Source of the DNA: Acanthamoeba sp. SK_2022b
Lineage: Eukaryota; Discosea; Longamoebia; Acanthamoebidae
Direction: 5' to 3'
Assembly (NCBI GenBank): GCA_027943245.1
Contig: JANDJZ010000006.1
Span: forward strand, 1 to 42,068
DNA: 42,068 bases
Shown: positions 1 to 15,649 of the stretch, piece by piece
Layout of the letters: each line of letters opens with the position of its first letter
How positions within the stretch are numbered: the first letter of the stretch is position 1
Program-made: the position numbers and the translations under genes
Notes under the pieces: generated by a model
Database searches by the model: none
What the model was told of the DNA's origin: nothing
Seen by the model: only the letters and a program-made list of their open reading frames with translations

Positions 1-4694
<4,694 letters not shown>

Positions 4695-4699
4695 CGTAC

Positions 4700-7600
4700 T
4701 GAAGTGAGACAGAGCGAGGGAAACGTGGAGCAGAGGGAGTGAAGAAAACAGGCCGGCCGCTCTGCTGGGCCGTTCGCAGGTCCTGCAGCAGGCGGTTGGT
4801 GTCCGCATCGAATTCTTCGAACGTATCCAGCTCCTCTTGGGGTTGCACTGGTCCGGCGGTTTGCTGCGAATAACCCAAACGCGGCGCACTCACAAGTCTC
4901 AGCAGCCAAGGCTGCATGCGTGTCTCGGCAGCCAAGGCTTCATGCGTGCGTACCCGGGGCTGAGGGCGATCCGATGGGGATGGCGCGCGCTGACTGGGCT
5001 GGGGCTCGGGTGTTGCTGGGATGTACTTGGTGGTACCCTCGGTCAAGTCGAGTATGTAATCGGGGCCGGCCTACAGAGATGCGCCCAGAAATGAGAAGGT
5101 GGTGACAAGGACAATCTCACGAAAGACGAGATGGCGAAGCGACTTGCCTGGGCATTGTGAGGTGTTGAGTAGTGAGCTGCGAGGGCAGGGCCAGCGTTTG
5201 TGGCAGGTGATCCGCCGCTGAGTCGTCTGCGCGTCGCCTCTTTACGTTGCGCGCGCTTCTGGTCGGCCTCTCTCCGCCGTTGCGATGAACGGAACGAGCT
5301 GTGCTGTAGCTTAGCTCGCACCGTGCGCCTCTGCACAGCGGGAGTAACCACTCAATGTTCGCTCATCATCGCCAGTTGAGAGGGAGGCGGTACGGATTGG
5401 GGCGCTGGCCAACCAAAGAGGCCGTGAACATCAAGCAGCTCGTCCTCATTGACACCATCATCTTCGTCATCAAGCATTGGCCCCTGGTGGCCGTTTCGGC
5501 TACGCTCACGGCCTTGATTGAAGTTGAAGTTGAAATTCGGTCATCGCTCATGATTCGAATGGAAATGAACAAGTCCAGTCGTACCTAGCACGGTCACGTG
5601 ACTCAAAATGGAAGAAGAAGGCGGACGACTCATGCTGGCCTGGTCGGCTCGTGATGGTCTGGACACTCCGCTCCACGCGACGCTCGTGTCTTCCGCCTCG
5701 AGTCCTGGGTGGGCAGTCCCGTCGCCACCGCCATCGGCGTCGTCGTGTTGTGGTATGCGTCGCTGCCTGTGTCTGCGCCTTCGGTCTCCTCGTCGGATGA
5801 GCACGGCGTTCCAGCGCTGATGCGGGTGACGGGTTGAGGATCTCAGGGCGAGGGATACACCAGAGGGAAACCGTAGGTGGCGTACCTTGGAATAGGCCGC
5901 ACTCATGTATTTGGCGTAGAGAGTGGGGTGGTAGCGACACACCAGCGCGTCGATTTTCTCTTCGAGCTGTTGCAGCTCCGGCGTGTCCCACACGTCGCGC
6001 AGAGCGTTAAGGCTCTGGTCGATGTCACGGCCGCCAATAATGGTGTAGGTCTGCTTGACCTTGCCTGTCGCCGGGTCCCTGCAGCACAATAAACGCATGT
6101 TGAGCTGTATGCGGGTGCGTGAGTCTCACGGGCGTGATTACTTTTCGTAGGAGGGGTCGTCCAACTCTCCCTCCTCAAGAAGGCGCCTGTAATGAGAGCT
6201 GCACTGGTAGCCAACACTGCATGCGTTGCAAAATACGCGGGTGTCATTAGCCTCATAAGACGAGGTGTTATCACAGATCACAGATCACAGATCACAGAGA
6301 GGCAGCCTGGTCGATGTACCGGTTCTCGAGGCCCGCGGCCAGAGCAAACACGCCCCAGTTGGTGCCCACGCGCCAGTCGTTACTGCGAAACTCCTCGTAT
6401 CGGCGCAAGAAGGCCTGCTTCTCCTCCATCGTGAACGTGCCCTGCCTTTGCACGAGCCCAGGATCTTGAATGCACGCGTTGGAAAGTCATAGATGGATCA
6501 GGCACTGGACAAAGTAAACCATAAAAAACAATGAAAGCATGGATTAGGTACCCGTGAGACGGTAGTAGTATCCGTTGGGGTTCTGGTAGCGCTGCACCCA
6601 CGCCCTGACCTTATCCGCCGACCTGTCGCACAGTCATTTAGCTCGCGCCATGGCATGAAGGTGCGGATGAAGAGTGCGGGTGCAGTACCACACTTGGATG
6701 CTGCTGCGACAGAAGAAGTCGATGCCGCGAACCCCGCCGATGGTGCGAATTTTGAGCTTGACTGCCTTGCGCTTGTCGGTCGCTGCCTTCCGCGGGCTGT
6801 AATGTGTCTGTCCTTCGAGTAGACGAGAGCCTGGCAGGCGATGGCCGTCTCCGTCATTTCCCCCCACATCTTCAAGGTCATCGGCTTCGTCAAAGCTCTC
6901 CTCCTCGCCCTCCGCATCGGCCTCGTCGGTCATGCTGTCACTTCTCACCATGATAAAGTCATCGGGGTCGCTCCAGTCTGAGCTGGCATCACTCAATTCC
7001 ATGTCCTCTAAGATAAGATGTGTGAGAAGAGTGAGACAAGATGCCGTGCAGTGGGTGGCGCACCTCTCGTGTACACGGGCATGCCGGGAACGAACTCGGC
7101 ATCCACTTGTTCGCTGTCCTCGCCGTCCTCGACAAACACGCTCCAATCAAGGAAATCGCCCTTGGCCTTCCTCCTCTTGCTCATGGTCTGCACCGGCATC
7201 ACCAACGTCATCACCCACTAATATTAAGGCCTTGGAACGAGGAGTTGCATGCCTTCCAATAGTCGCCATCCAGTCCGCCATAGATGTCCTTGACTGTTAC
7301 CCTTTCCGCACTCGCGGACGGCACCTGGCGCTGGGGTTTACCGTTGGGGCTGTCACTGTCACTGTCGCTGTTGTCGTCCAGGGCGTCTACCTCAGGCAAC
7401 ACGGTAGCTTCCGCGTCCACGGTCATGTCTGCGCTCTCCTGGGCCATAGCATTGCCGTTGGGAACGGATTGTTGGCCGCTGCTGGTGGCCTGGTCGTCGT
7501 CTTGGCTTTCCGTTACGCGCTCCTTGCCCTTCTCCTCTTGCTGCCGCTTTTGCCGCTTCCTTCTCCTGGCGTCTGACTTCGCCTCCTCTGCCGGCAGTCT

Positions 7601-9221
7601 GCTGTCGGTGTCAGCTTGCTGAAGCGGTTGCTGTTCCTCAACGGCTCCTGACGGTAGAGGGCGATCGGCAGGCGCGGGCTGCCAGTACCCGCCGTCGAGG
7701 AGATCAGTGAGCATGTCGCGGCGCCTTCGTCGTTTGTTTCTCTGGTTACTCTTGCTGACGTGTCCAGTTGTCTCTGGTACTGTAGCGGCAGTGCTGTGCG
7801 AAGAGGGCTCGTGCTGCACAGCCACCTGCTCGCCAGTGCCTTGTTGGACTGTCACCATCTCCTCTTGGTTCCGTTCTGAGAGGTTTGAAGGTTCGGTTTG
7901 TTGAGGTATGGGTAGCTCCTGCTCGACGAGGGGAATTGAAGGGCTTTCATCTTCATTCTCTAGCTTGATTGGCCCTGCAGCTTCCACCAAGAATAGCTGA
8001 GTAAAACGTGCGTTTGTGAATGCAACACAAGAGGACGCACCTGAAGACGGAAGGCCGGAGGTGTTTGTGGCCAAGGAGGACCAAAATGGTCCAATCGAAC
8101 CAGGCTGGAGGGATTTAATCTCATCTTCACTAGCGTCGTCATCTTCGCGCTTTCTCTTCTTCAAGCCCCTGTCGTCCCCCTCCAGCTTCATCTGTTCGTT
8201 TTCCATCCTAGGGCCGAGAGGCTCACCGCTCCTCAGCGAACCCTCCACGACAATCTGCAAACTCACACCCTGAAAATCCAACCACGCCAAAAGCGCGGGA
8301 AAACGCCAGATTATGTCCGCGCCAGGGAGCTCCACGAGGCTAAGGCCGTAGTTGCTGCTATTGGACTCACTTGGGTGGTTGAAGTTTTACATGAAAGTGT
8401 TGAAGGAGGAACTGTTCTGGATCGGGGATGGGAAAGGGAGGGCTGGCGAAGGCGACGGGTGGGTTTGTGTAGGGCGAAGCTGAATGTGTGGAAGTAGTAG
8501 AAGTAGAGGATGAAGATGATGGCTGAGTTTGTGGTGAGTGGCTGACTTTGCTCGAGGTGGCAGCGTGCTTAGAAGATGAGTTGGTAGTGGCTGGAGCCGG
8601 GGAGCTCGTCGTGAAGGGATCAGGCCGCGGAAGGATGGACTGCTGTTGGGGTTGATGGTTGTAATGCGGTTGCTGCGGCTTTGGATGCAGTTCGCTTGTT
8701 CGCTTTCCAGCAACCGAGGGGTAGTACTGCGTCGTTTGCCTGGCGTGGTCGATGTCCATGGCTTGCTGGTGTTGCTGTTGCGCGTGAGGTGCTCTAGCGC
8801 CGACAGCTTCATCGCTCCCTGGCTGCTCGTGGGCCTGGCCTAGTGGTTGCAATTGCTGCGCTGCCTGAGGCTGGAGCTGCTGAAGTTGCTGAAGCTGCTC
8901 AAGCGGCAGCATGCCTGCCGCAAGCTGAAGTGTTCAAAAGTCGTAAGCTGCGGCGCACGTCTTGAAAATCGATTTGGTGATTACCTGCCACTGAAGCGCA
9001 GCCGCGATTTGGGGGTCGACGGAGGAGAAGAGCGCAGGGTAGGCTGTAAGTAGGGCTGCAAACTGTTGTAAGGCCATCTGCTGCTGCAAATAAGCTTGCT
9101 GCTGCTGTTGTTGCTGTTGCTGCTGTTGCTGCTGTTGCTGCCGCTGCCCCGACGCGTCGGCCACTCCACCAGCACCCCCTCGCATCACAGCCATTAGGCT
9201 TTGTATCACCCGCTCATCCAT
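4700..9221 (-). CDS. Glutamine-rich SANT/Myb-like domain nuclear protein
   Basis: Long multi-exon gene read from 9221 leftward; family not recognised beyond the domain. The start is ATG at 9221 in good context (AAGATGG). The N-terminus has a polyglutamine run, then Q/S/P-rich low complexity (8912-8380), then basic and acidic stretches (KKRKRED near 8160, RRRRRD near 7715). Around 6600-6150 is a SANT-like unit: NPNGYYYRL, FTMEEKQAFLRRYEEF, NWGVFALAAGLENR, then after an intron VGYQCSSHYRRLLEEGEL. The next exon (about 6079-5881) has a regular helical look. The C-terminal exons (5548-4740) are disordered and acidic; frames and phases agree across five introns there, one of them GC-AG (5071-5147). 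A role in transcription or chromatin is inferred from the SANT domain only. The segment near 7210 and the 3' end next to the (TG)n tract are uncertain. Confidence 0.7.
5071..5147 (-). other. GC-AG intron in the SANT gene
   Basis: On the minus strand the exon end CCCAG is followed by GCAAGTCG, the textbook GC donor consensus, and the intron ends CTGTAG. It joins YSTPHNAQ to AGPDYILDLTEG in phase 0. Confidence 0.7.
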
Positions 9222-9396
9222 CTTGCCAGAAAGCTTTTGCCCTTTCTTTCTTTGAATTTCATTGTTTTTTATTGTTTTCTTTTCCTTGGTCTGGGAAAGT
9301 GAGGTGCGCATCTCTGCCGAACGATCGTTGCTGCCTTCCATCATTGAGACTACGCAAGCGACTTGTGGTGCAGACCGCACTTCCCTCACGCCCATC
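9222..9396. promoter_or_regulatory. Divergent promoter spacer
   Basis: The 175-bp spacer lies between the start codons of the SANT gene (-) and the rhodanese-DSP gene (+). It holds A/T-rich stretches such as ATTGTTTTTTATTG near 9261 that stand out from the G+C-rich surroundings. A shared bidirectional promoter is inferred from geometry alone. Confidence 0.5.
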
Positions 9397-11626
9397 ATGT
9401 TGACCGAAGATGATGAGGCTCGTAAGAGCACCTCCCTGAGCCCAGATGGAATCTACGACCTCATCGCCTGCGGCTACGACGAGTACCCCCTCTATCTTTT
9501 TCTTGATTCTGCACAAATCGCCGTTGACACGTCGTCCCTGTCAGCTTGCTGCTCGCAGACATTCGGTCCCTTGAGTGCTTTCGTGCGTGCCACCTTCGTG
9601 GCGCCGTGCACTTTCCGTTCAGCACCGACCCGTCAGGTTCGTTTCCACTACTGGCGCACGACAGAAATGCAACACCGCTCACCCCTTCCCTCGTGTGTTT
9701 GTCGTCCGTGTGCCATGGTAGAGTCGAAGCGCCACAAGGCCATTCGGTTTTATAAGGAAATGCAGAGGCTAGAACGAACTGTACCTTTACCGCGTGCGCA
9801 CGCACATAACGCGCGCACGCACCTGTCTTATCTATTCTCCTCCATCGGTGTGATGGCCAGTGGTTCACTCGAGTGCTTGTGGTCACTGATCTCGACGATC
9901 CACTGACTGACGGCGCTGGTGACTCCATGCCACTCTCGCCCGATGTGAGCAGATCCCGCCAATCCAAGGGCACGGACCTCTCCCGCTCCCAAGCTCGTCC
10001 CTACGCTCTTGGCCTCCTACTCACAGTGTCGCCTCGCTCGCAGGCCTTGAGTTCATGGATGTGATCAAGAGCGCGCCGGGCATGAAGCACATCGTCGACG
10101 TCTGGATCATCGATGGTGCTACTATCACTCTTGCGCTCCGTTGCTTTTACGGTCTGCAGCGCCCGCAGCTCATCGTTCACCTTCGCACAGGTGGGTTTGT
10201 GAGCTTCAAGCAAAAGTATCCCTACCTCTGCGTGTCGAGCATCACCGCCAAGCGCGAGGAGCCGCTCTTCCGTGACGCCACACGTAAGCTGCAGGAGTAC
10301 TACTCCCAGATGCCCCGCGAGGACAAGGTCCCCCTCGCTTCCTCGCTCGCCTCGCGTTCGTCCTCTTCTCCCACGTCGCAGTCTTCGTCTTCGTCATCAA
10401 CATCATCATCGACAACGTCACCGACACCGGCCGCCCCCGCCTCTACTGCAACGTGCACGAACGAGGCATGCAGAGCCACGGGGTGCACTGCCCCGGCCGC
10501 GCGGCCCGTGCGTTCGCTGGCGTCGGCCTCCAAGTACATCAAATGCGACCCGTGCAAGTGGCCCAGCAGGCTGATCAACGACTTCCTGTATCTGGGCGAC
10601 TACGGGGCCGCGTGCAACCCGCTGGCGCTCTCGGCGCTCCGTATCGGGCGCGTCGTCAACTGCACGCCCGACCGCTCCAACCTGTGGGAGAAGCGACCCA
10701 GGAAGCGGCAGCGCGTTGAAGCTGTTACCGAAGGTTGCAAGACAGAACAGGTGGAAGAGGACGGAAGGCCCTCACCATCGTCTCCTTCGGAGTCGGCTGC
10801 GACCACGTCGTTGCCGTCGTCATCTTTGCCATCGTTGCGATCACCTTCTGGACCAGCGTCGACCACGTCAGAGTCATCGTTGTCATCTTCGTCATCGTTG
10901 TCATCTTTATCGTCGACGATATCGGCAACGGAGCACGAAAACGAGAAAGAGAAAGGACAGGAGGAGGAAGAAGAAGAAGAAGAAGAGACCGAGGAACCGT
11001 TGGCGAGTGTTCTCTTTCCAGATGTCAAGATCGAGGAATACCTCAGGTACATCATCCTTGACGCGCGAGCCTGCATGCATGTCTCATCATCTTCTTTTTC
11101 TATGTGTCATATGGCCAATCAGAATACCAGTTCTGGACAACTATTGCGACAGCATCGCCGACTATTTTGATGACTCGATCTCCTTCATTGGTTCGTGGTT
11201 ATCACACGTGTGAGCACGTGTGGCGACCTGGCCCTCCCTGCTGACCTACTCAATGTGTGACCATGCAGAAAAGGCAAAGAAGCGTTCTCAAGCGGTGCTC
11301 GTCCATTGCGCTCAAGGTTCGCTGGGCATATCCTGCAAACAACGCTGCATCTTGCTCACACGTTTGAACTCTGCGCAGGCATCAGTCGTAGCGTGGCGAT
11401 AGCCATCGCCTATCTCATGAAAGTCGAGGTGCCTTGCCTGTCCTTACACGTTACGCGCACTCGGAACGCTCGCTCACACGTCTAATGCCCCCAGGGCATG
11501 TCGTTACGAGAGGCTTACGATTTTGTCCGAAGCAAGCGGCCGGTGAGCAAACCCAACGTCGGCTTCCTCAAGCAGCTTGCTGCCTTTGAGCTCCAGCTCC
11601 GCGGCACCACCAGCATGCAGACATGA
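9397..11626 (+). CDS. Rhodanese + dual-specificity protein phosphatase (MKP-like)
   Basis: MAP-kinase-phosphatase-type protein. Exons: 9397-9482, 9545-9636, 9722-9780, 9861-9918, 10044-10115, 10191-11046, 11123-11190, 11269-11316, 11379-11428, 11495-11626; phases agree throughout. The N-terminal half is a rhodanese/CDC25-like domain (DLLLADIRSLECFRACHLRG, ending WIIDGGF-FKQKYPYLC), which in MKPs is usually non-catalytic and docks the kinase. A Ser-rich linker and a CxxxC-like patch (IKCDPCKWPSRL) follow. The DSP domain starts INDFLYLGDYGAA. Unusually, about 100 residues of S/E-rich low complexity (about 10690-11010) sit between its first strands and IEEYLRIPVLDN. The catalytic loop is intact: VHCAQGISRS (HCx5R), split by the intron 11317-11378. 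The tail MSLREAYDFVRSKRP is typical of DSPs. Substrate unknown. Confidence 0.9.
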
Positions 11627-12032
11627 GCCAAGGAGCCAAAGAAAACTGGCGTTAACCCTATCAATTATTTAGTTGTGGACCTAATATGCGGAGGCTGTGC
11701 AGGCCGACCTCGCTCTTGGTGCAGACTCCATAACAGCGGGGAGGTTGAGCAGTACCTTAGCTCTTCCCCCCCCCCGTCAATGCGCCTCTCTACGTGAGCA
11801 CACATGGATTCGTCCATCTCGTTCAAGTGCGCATGAGGCACCCTATACGGCGTTCTCTCTAGCGGAGTGGATGTTAACCGCTTTGCCGGACGGCCAACGT
11901 GGCCGCCTGCCGTGCCGCGGAGTACCCGATAACTCCAAAGCTTTCTGTCTGTCCCCTCTACCTGCCGCACATTCCGCACGGAAAGGGTCGACAAAACCAT
12001 GGCGCCAAACCCACATTGCCACTACAAACGCG
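11627..12032. other. Intergenic, tandem genes
   Basis: About 400 bp between the phosphatase stop and the kinase start. An open frame runs through it in phase with the kinase, but its composition (poly-C run near 11767) and the lack of a good ATG argue for 3' UTR plus promoter. No RNA gene or repeat is seen. Confidence 0.5.
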
Positions 12033-13868
12033 ATGGAGAAGGATCTCACCTTCGTTACGCTAGAGAAGATCAATTTAGATGGGGAAACCTTGGTGGTACC
12101 TCGCAACACAAAACTATCGGAGGTGTTCCCCGGTGCACAACTCTTCAACCACAGAGGTGGTCAGCGACACTGGGAGGTATTTCCGTACGCGTTCGTGGGC
12201 AATGACTTAGTCTTTGCGTATGAGGGACAGCGCTACAACGTCAAGTGGACAGTCCACGCTACCAATCTACTCGAGCAAGGTTTGTGCCACCTTCCAATGG
12301 CAATCTTTTCTTATGTAACATTTCAGTGGAAACAGCTTTGAGCCAAGCTCCCGACCCTGGCATAGGGCACGGACAGATCCAACCCAAAGGTACTCTTCCT
12401 ACACCTCTTATGATCCGACAGCCTCAGAGATCTCTCATTTAGGAATTTCAGCCCCGTGTAGCCCGGTAACGTTGCTGCCTTCGCCCCTTGCGCGCCTGGC
12501 TCAACACTCGCCAGTTGCAGATGCAACGTACGTACCTCACCCTTTTACCTTTGCCTGCCATTTAAGCAACCAATGCACGTCTAGAAAGGTGACGCATCGT
12601 AGTGACCACCATAGAGACCCTAAGGGGAACGCCTACAGTTCAGATATGCTTCACGAGGTGCTTTTTGCTGGCTTTCTGGACACTGTGGGAGTTTTTACCA
12701 TCGCACCACAGACGAGCACGTCCATCGTAGAACTCGTGCAAGTTGGAGGAGAGAACATTGTGCGCAAGACCTACTGCGACCCCAACGTTGGGAGCAAGCT
12801 CTACCAGCGCGAGGTGAGGGCGTATCAAATCCTGGGAGTGAATGGAACGCCCCACACTCTACAGCTGCGACACTGCTCCGAATCCCGGTTGATGCTCGAG
12901 CTAGAGTACCAACCAAATGTGGGGCGGTACTACCCCGAGACCATGGACGAACTGAAGCAATACGCCAGACGGGTACTCAAGGTTCGTCCACGTGCTTTGC
13001 GCCCTAATGATGGAAATACTCAATGCCTTGGCGCTTTCAACACACGTTAGGCGCTGCAGTACATACACGCGATGCAGCTGGTGCATGCAGACCTCAAGCC
13101 CGAGAATATACTGGTGCATCCGGCAGCATCGAAAGGTGCGCGCTATCTGTTCCTTGCCGTTTGAGGAGGCGTTGCATTAAGTTGGTCCGTGAGGGGAGCA
13201 GGGGATTTCAAAGTGAAGGTGATCGACTTTGGCTTTGCGCGCTCGGTGCGGGAAGAAGGCGGCTACGAGTTCAGAGGCACACCGGGCTACGTTGCACATG
13301 AGTATATTCCGAGATGCTGACTCCTACCCAGTTCCATGGCCGACGGAGCTTAACCGCGTATTGTGGCCACTACTCTAACACAGCTTTCCGCTGCAGAGTG
13401 GGTTCGCCACTGAGAGGAAAGGCACCATGCATCAGCACGGCGAGCGACATGTTCTCCTTCGGGGTGATCCTCTTGGAGATGCTCCTCTTCCTCAACCTCA
13501 CTTGGTGCCAGCGTGAGACGGACCGGCTCACTCAATTTCTCGACCATCAAATGGCAACAGCTCAAGATGAGCGCAGCTCCTCCGCAAGGTGGACCGAGTT
13601 GTGTGACTGCCTCTTCAACCGTGTGCAGGAACTGTTCCCTGAGTGCGTGCTCTCTCTCTCTCTCTTGCACGCAACACGCAACACGCAACATGCCACACAT
13701 CAAGAGTGTAGAGCGTTGCTGATTAGCCCTTTTCTTAGAGGCGAGTTTGCCCCCAGGCTGGAGCTGCTCTGCCCAGAAGCTCTGGATCTCGTGTGGCAGC
13801 TGACACGCAAGGACCCCAACCTGCGGCTGTCTGCTCGGGCTGCTCTCTGCCACTCCCTCCTTGGCTGA
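12033..13868 (+). CDS. Atypical protein kinase (HAD catalytic loop)
   Basis: Protein kinase with exons 12033-12279, 12327-12389, 12452-12527, 12585-12981, 13051-13135, 13202-13301, 13397-13642 and 13739-13868. The N-terminal about 130 residues (MEKDLTFVTLEKINLDGETL...) are not recognised. The kinase N-lobe is divergent: no clear glycine-rich loop, and the likely ATP-binding lysine is in IVRKTY. The C-lobe is clear: ALQYIHAMQLVHADLKPENIL (HRD arginine replaced by alanine, so a non-RD kinase), VIDFGFARS (DFG intact), RGTPGYVAHE (APE becomes AHE across the intron at 13302), then SDMFSFGVILLEML and DPNLRLSARAAL. The catalytic Asp, Asn and DFG are kept, so activity is possible. Activation-loop control by the usual HRD arginine should be lost. 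Partner and pathway unknown. Confidence 0.85.
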
Positions 13869-14452
13869 TCAACCGTGATGCAAAAGAGTTCTTGCTGCAT
13901 CCAACCACATACACACGACAAACCGTGAGACAGCGGTGTACATATTGACAATTTAGCTGCAAGTGCGTGTTACGCAAAGAAACTTGGGTCGTACACGATA
14001 GAGCGCCCTGCCCGGGAAACAGGTGGATGCTGGGAGTTCACTGCTCACAAGCATGCGAGGTTGGAATGAGGCTGACAGTGGCATAGAAGTAGTGTAATCT
14101 TGTTTGTCGTGTGTATGTGGTTACATGTATATGTACACCAAGCAAAAACGAGCTCCTGCTGCGCACCAATCCAAGCAAATGGACCAGGTGAGTTCAAATG
14201 CGTTAACAGTAGGGCGAAGGCCAGTACTGTATGCTGGTTCAGGAGACGGAGGCCAGCAGCACCAGCAGTACAAAGCATACTGATTGATCATTGGAAGTGT
14301 TCATGAAGACTTGAAGATGAGATTGCCATTGACCTTCTATGGGAACTTTGACCTCATGTCGTTTTAATTGTGCTGACATTGACCTTGAAGGGTGCTACGG
14401 CCACCTGCTCTTGTAGTGGCAAAAGGTGTCCCGTTGGTAGTTGTTTCTTTTG
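13869..14452. other. Convergent intergenic region
   Basis: 584 bp between two 3' ends, kinase (+) and SENP8-like protease (-). It has moderate A+T and several TTGACCTT-like words near 14330-14390. No convincing ORF, tRNA or repeat array. Probably two 3' UTRs. Confidence 0.5.
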
Positions 14453-15475
14453 TCATTTAGCAATGAGGTCAAGGGCATGCTTTATCTCAGCACGGGTTGC
14501 ACTGCCGGTGCTTGCGCCGAGACGTTGGCACAGACCGCCTGCAGCCAGTTTGCCTAGGAACTCGCCTACGACATCATTACTCACCGCGCACACAAACACA
14601 CCACAATCTGATGCGTGTCAATAAATCTAACTTGGTAAATGTAAAACTATGAGTCTAAATGAATAAGAAATGGAATAAACCGCGCGTGAAGAGGCATGCG
14701 GAGCAAAGGGTCATACCAGCACCGTTGCGTTGCTGTGGAGTGTGTACAGCCTCCACGATAGGCTCGCCCTTGCCGCCAAGGACTGCGTGCATCTTTTGGA
14801 AATAGACGTGAACCGTGCGTGAGATTGGCGTGTGGCAGCACGACACTGAGGCACGCTCACCATTTTGGCCGTGCGCTTGGCCGCCGTGCAAACCGTGCTC
14901 TGCGTAGCGAAGGAGTCGTAGTGCCTAAACTTGCCATCTCGCTTGGTATAGACAAGCAGGGTCCTGGTAAAGGCGGGTCTAAGACACGCCGTACACAGAG
15001 CCCAATCAACACGGCGAGAGGAGGTACCAGTGGGTGCCGCCTGCGCGATCGATGCGGTCATTGTCGTTGATGGGCATCACAATCATGGACCTCTTCCCCA
15101 GCTCCAGCGCTGCCATCGACTCACGTACCTCGTCCACGTCTGCGCGTGTCTTCATCAAAAAAAGGCGTACGCAGACACGCACACGGCGGCGTGGACAAGC
15201 TAGGGCATACCATCAGAGAAGTTGATCATGAACATGGCAGAGGGGTCTACGAAGAGGACCTCTTGATGATCCTTGAAGCGCTCTCTGGCCAGGTATCTGC
15301 GTCGTTCAATGAGATAAAAACAAAAGAAAAGGCCATTGGGGGGGGGGGACAGAAAGTACTCGAACCAGAAGGAAATGACAGAGTCATTGAGCCACTGGCC
15401 TGGTCGCAGGAGATCAACATCAGACTCGTACAGTGTCGTGTCTCCGTAGGTCACAACAACCTTATCGTCCGCCAT
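14453..15475 (-). CDS. SENP8: SENP8/NEDP1-like NEDD8-specific cysteine protease
   Basis: Ulp1/SENP-family (C48) protease, best matching the NEDD8-specific branch that removes NEDD8 from cullins and processes its precursor. The start is ATG at 15475. The first exon encodes VVTYGDTTLYESDVDLLRPG then QWLNDSVISFWFEYF, the classic entry to the Ulp1 fold. Following exons give FKDHQEVLFVDPS, then MIVMPINDND...GGTHW with catalytic His, LLVYTKRDGKFRHYDSF with catalytic Asp, and TPQQRNGA/DCGVFVCAV with oxyanion Gln and catalytic Cys, the Cys codon coming just after an intron. The stop is at 14453. The length (a little over 200 residues) fits SENP8. Introns are short; one carries a G9/C9 run near 15340. 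Activity and substrate are inferred from the family. Confidence 0.9.
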
Positions 15476-15649
15476 ATCAAGAATTGCCAAGCAAAGAAAA
15501 ATGAATAAGAAAAGAAAATAAAAGGATTTGAATATTCCAAAAATGTCGCATTTCTGCTGTTTTTCTGTCTTTGCTTTGGCAAATCTCGCAACAGGCACTC
15601 CGCTCTTGTGATTGACGTTCGTTGGATCAGATACCACAGCTCGACGACC
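15476..15649. promoter_or_regulatory. Divergent promoter spacer
   Basis: 174 bp between the start codons of the SENP8-like gene (-) and the DDX24-like gene (+). The part nearest the protease is strongly A-rich (AAAGAAAAATGAATAAGAAA region, 15493-15525). A bidirectional promoter is inferred. Confidence 0.45.
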
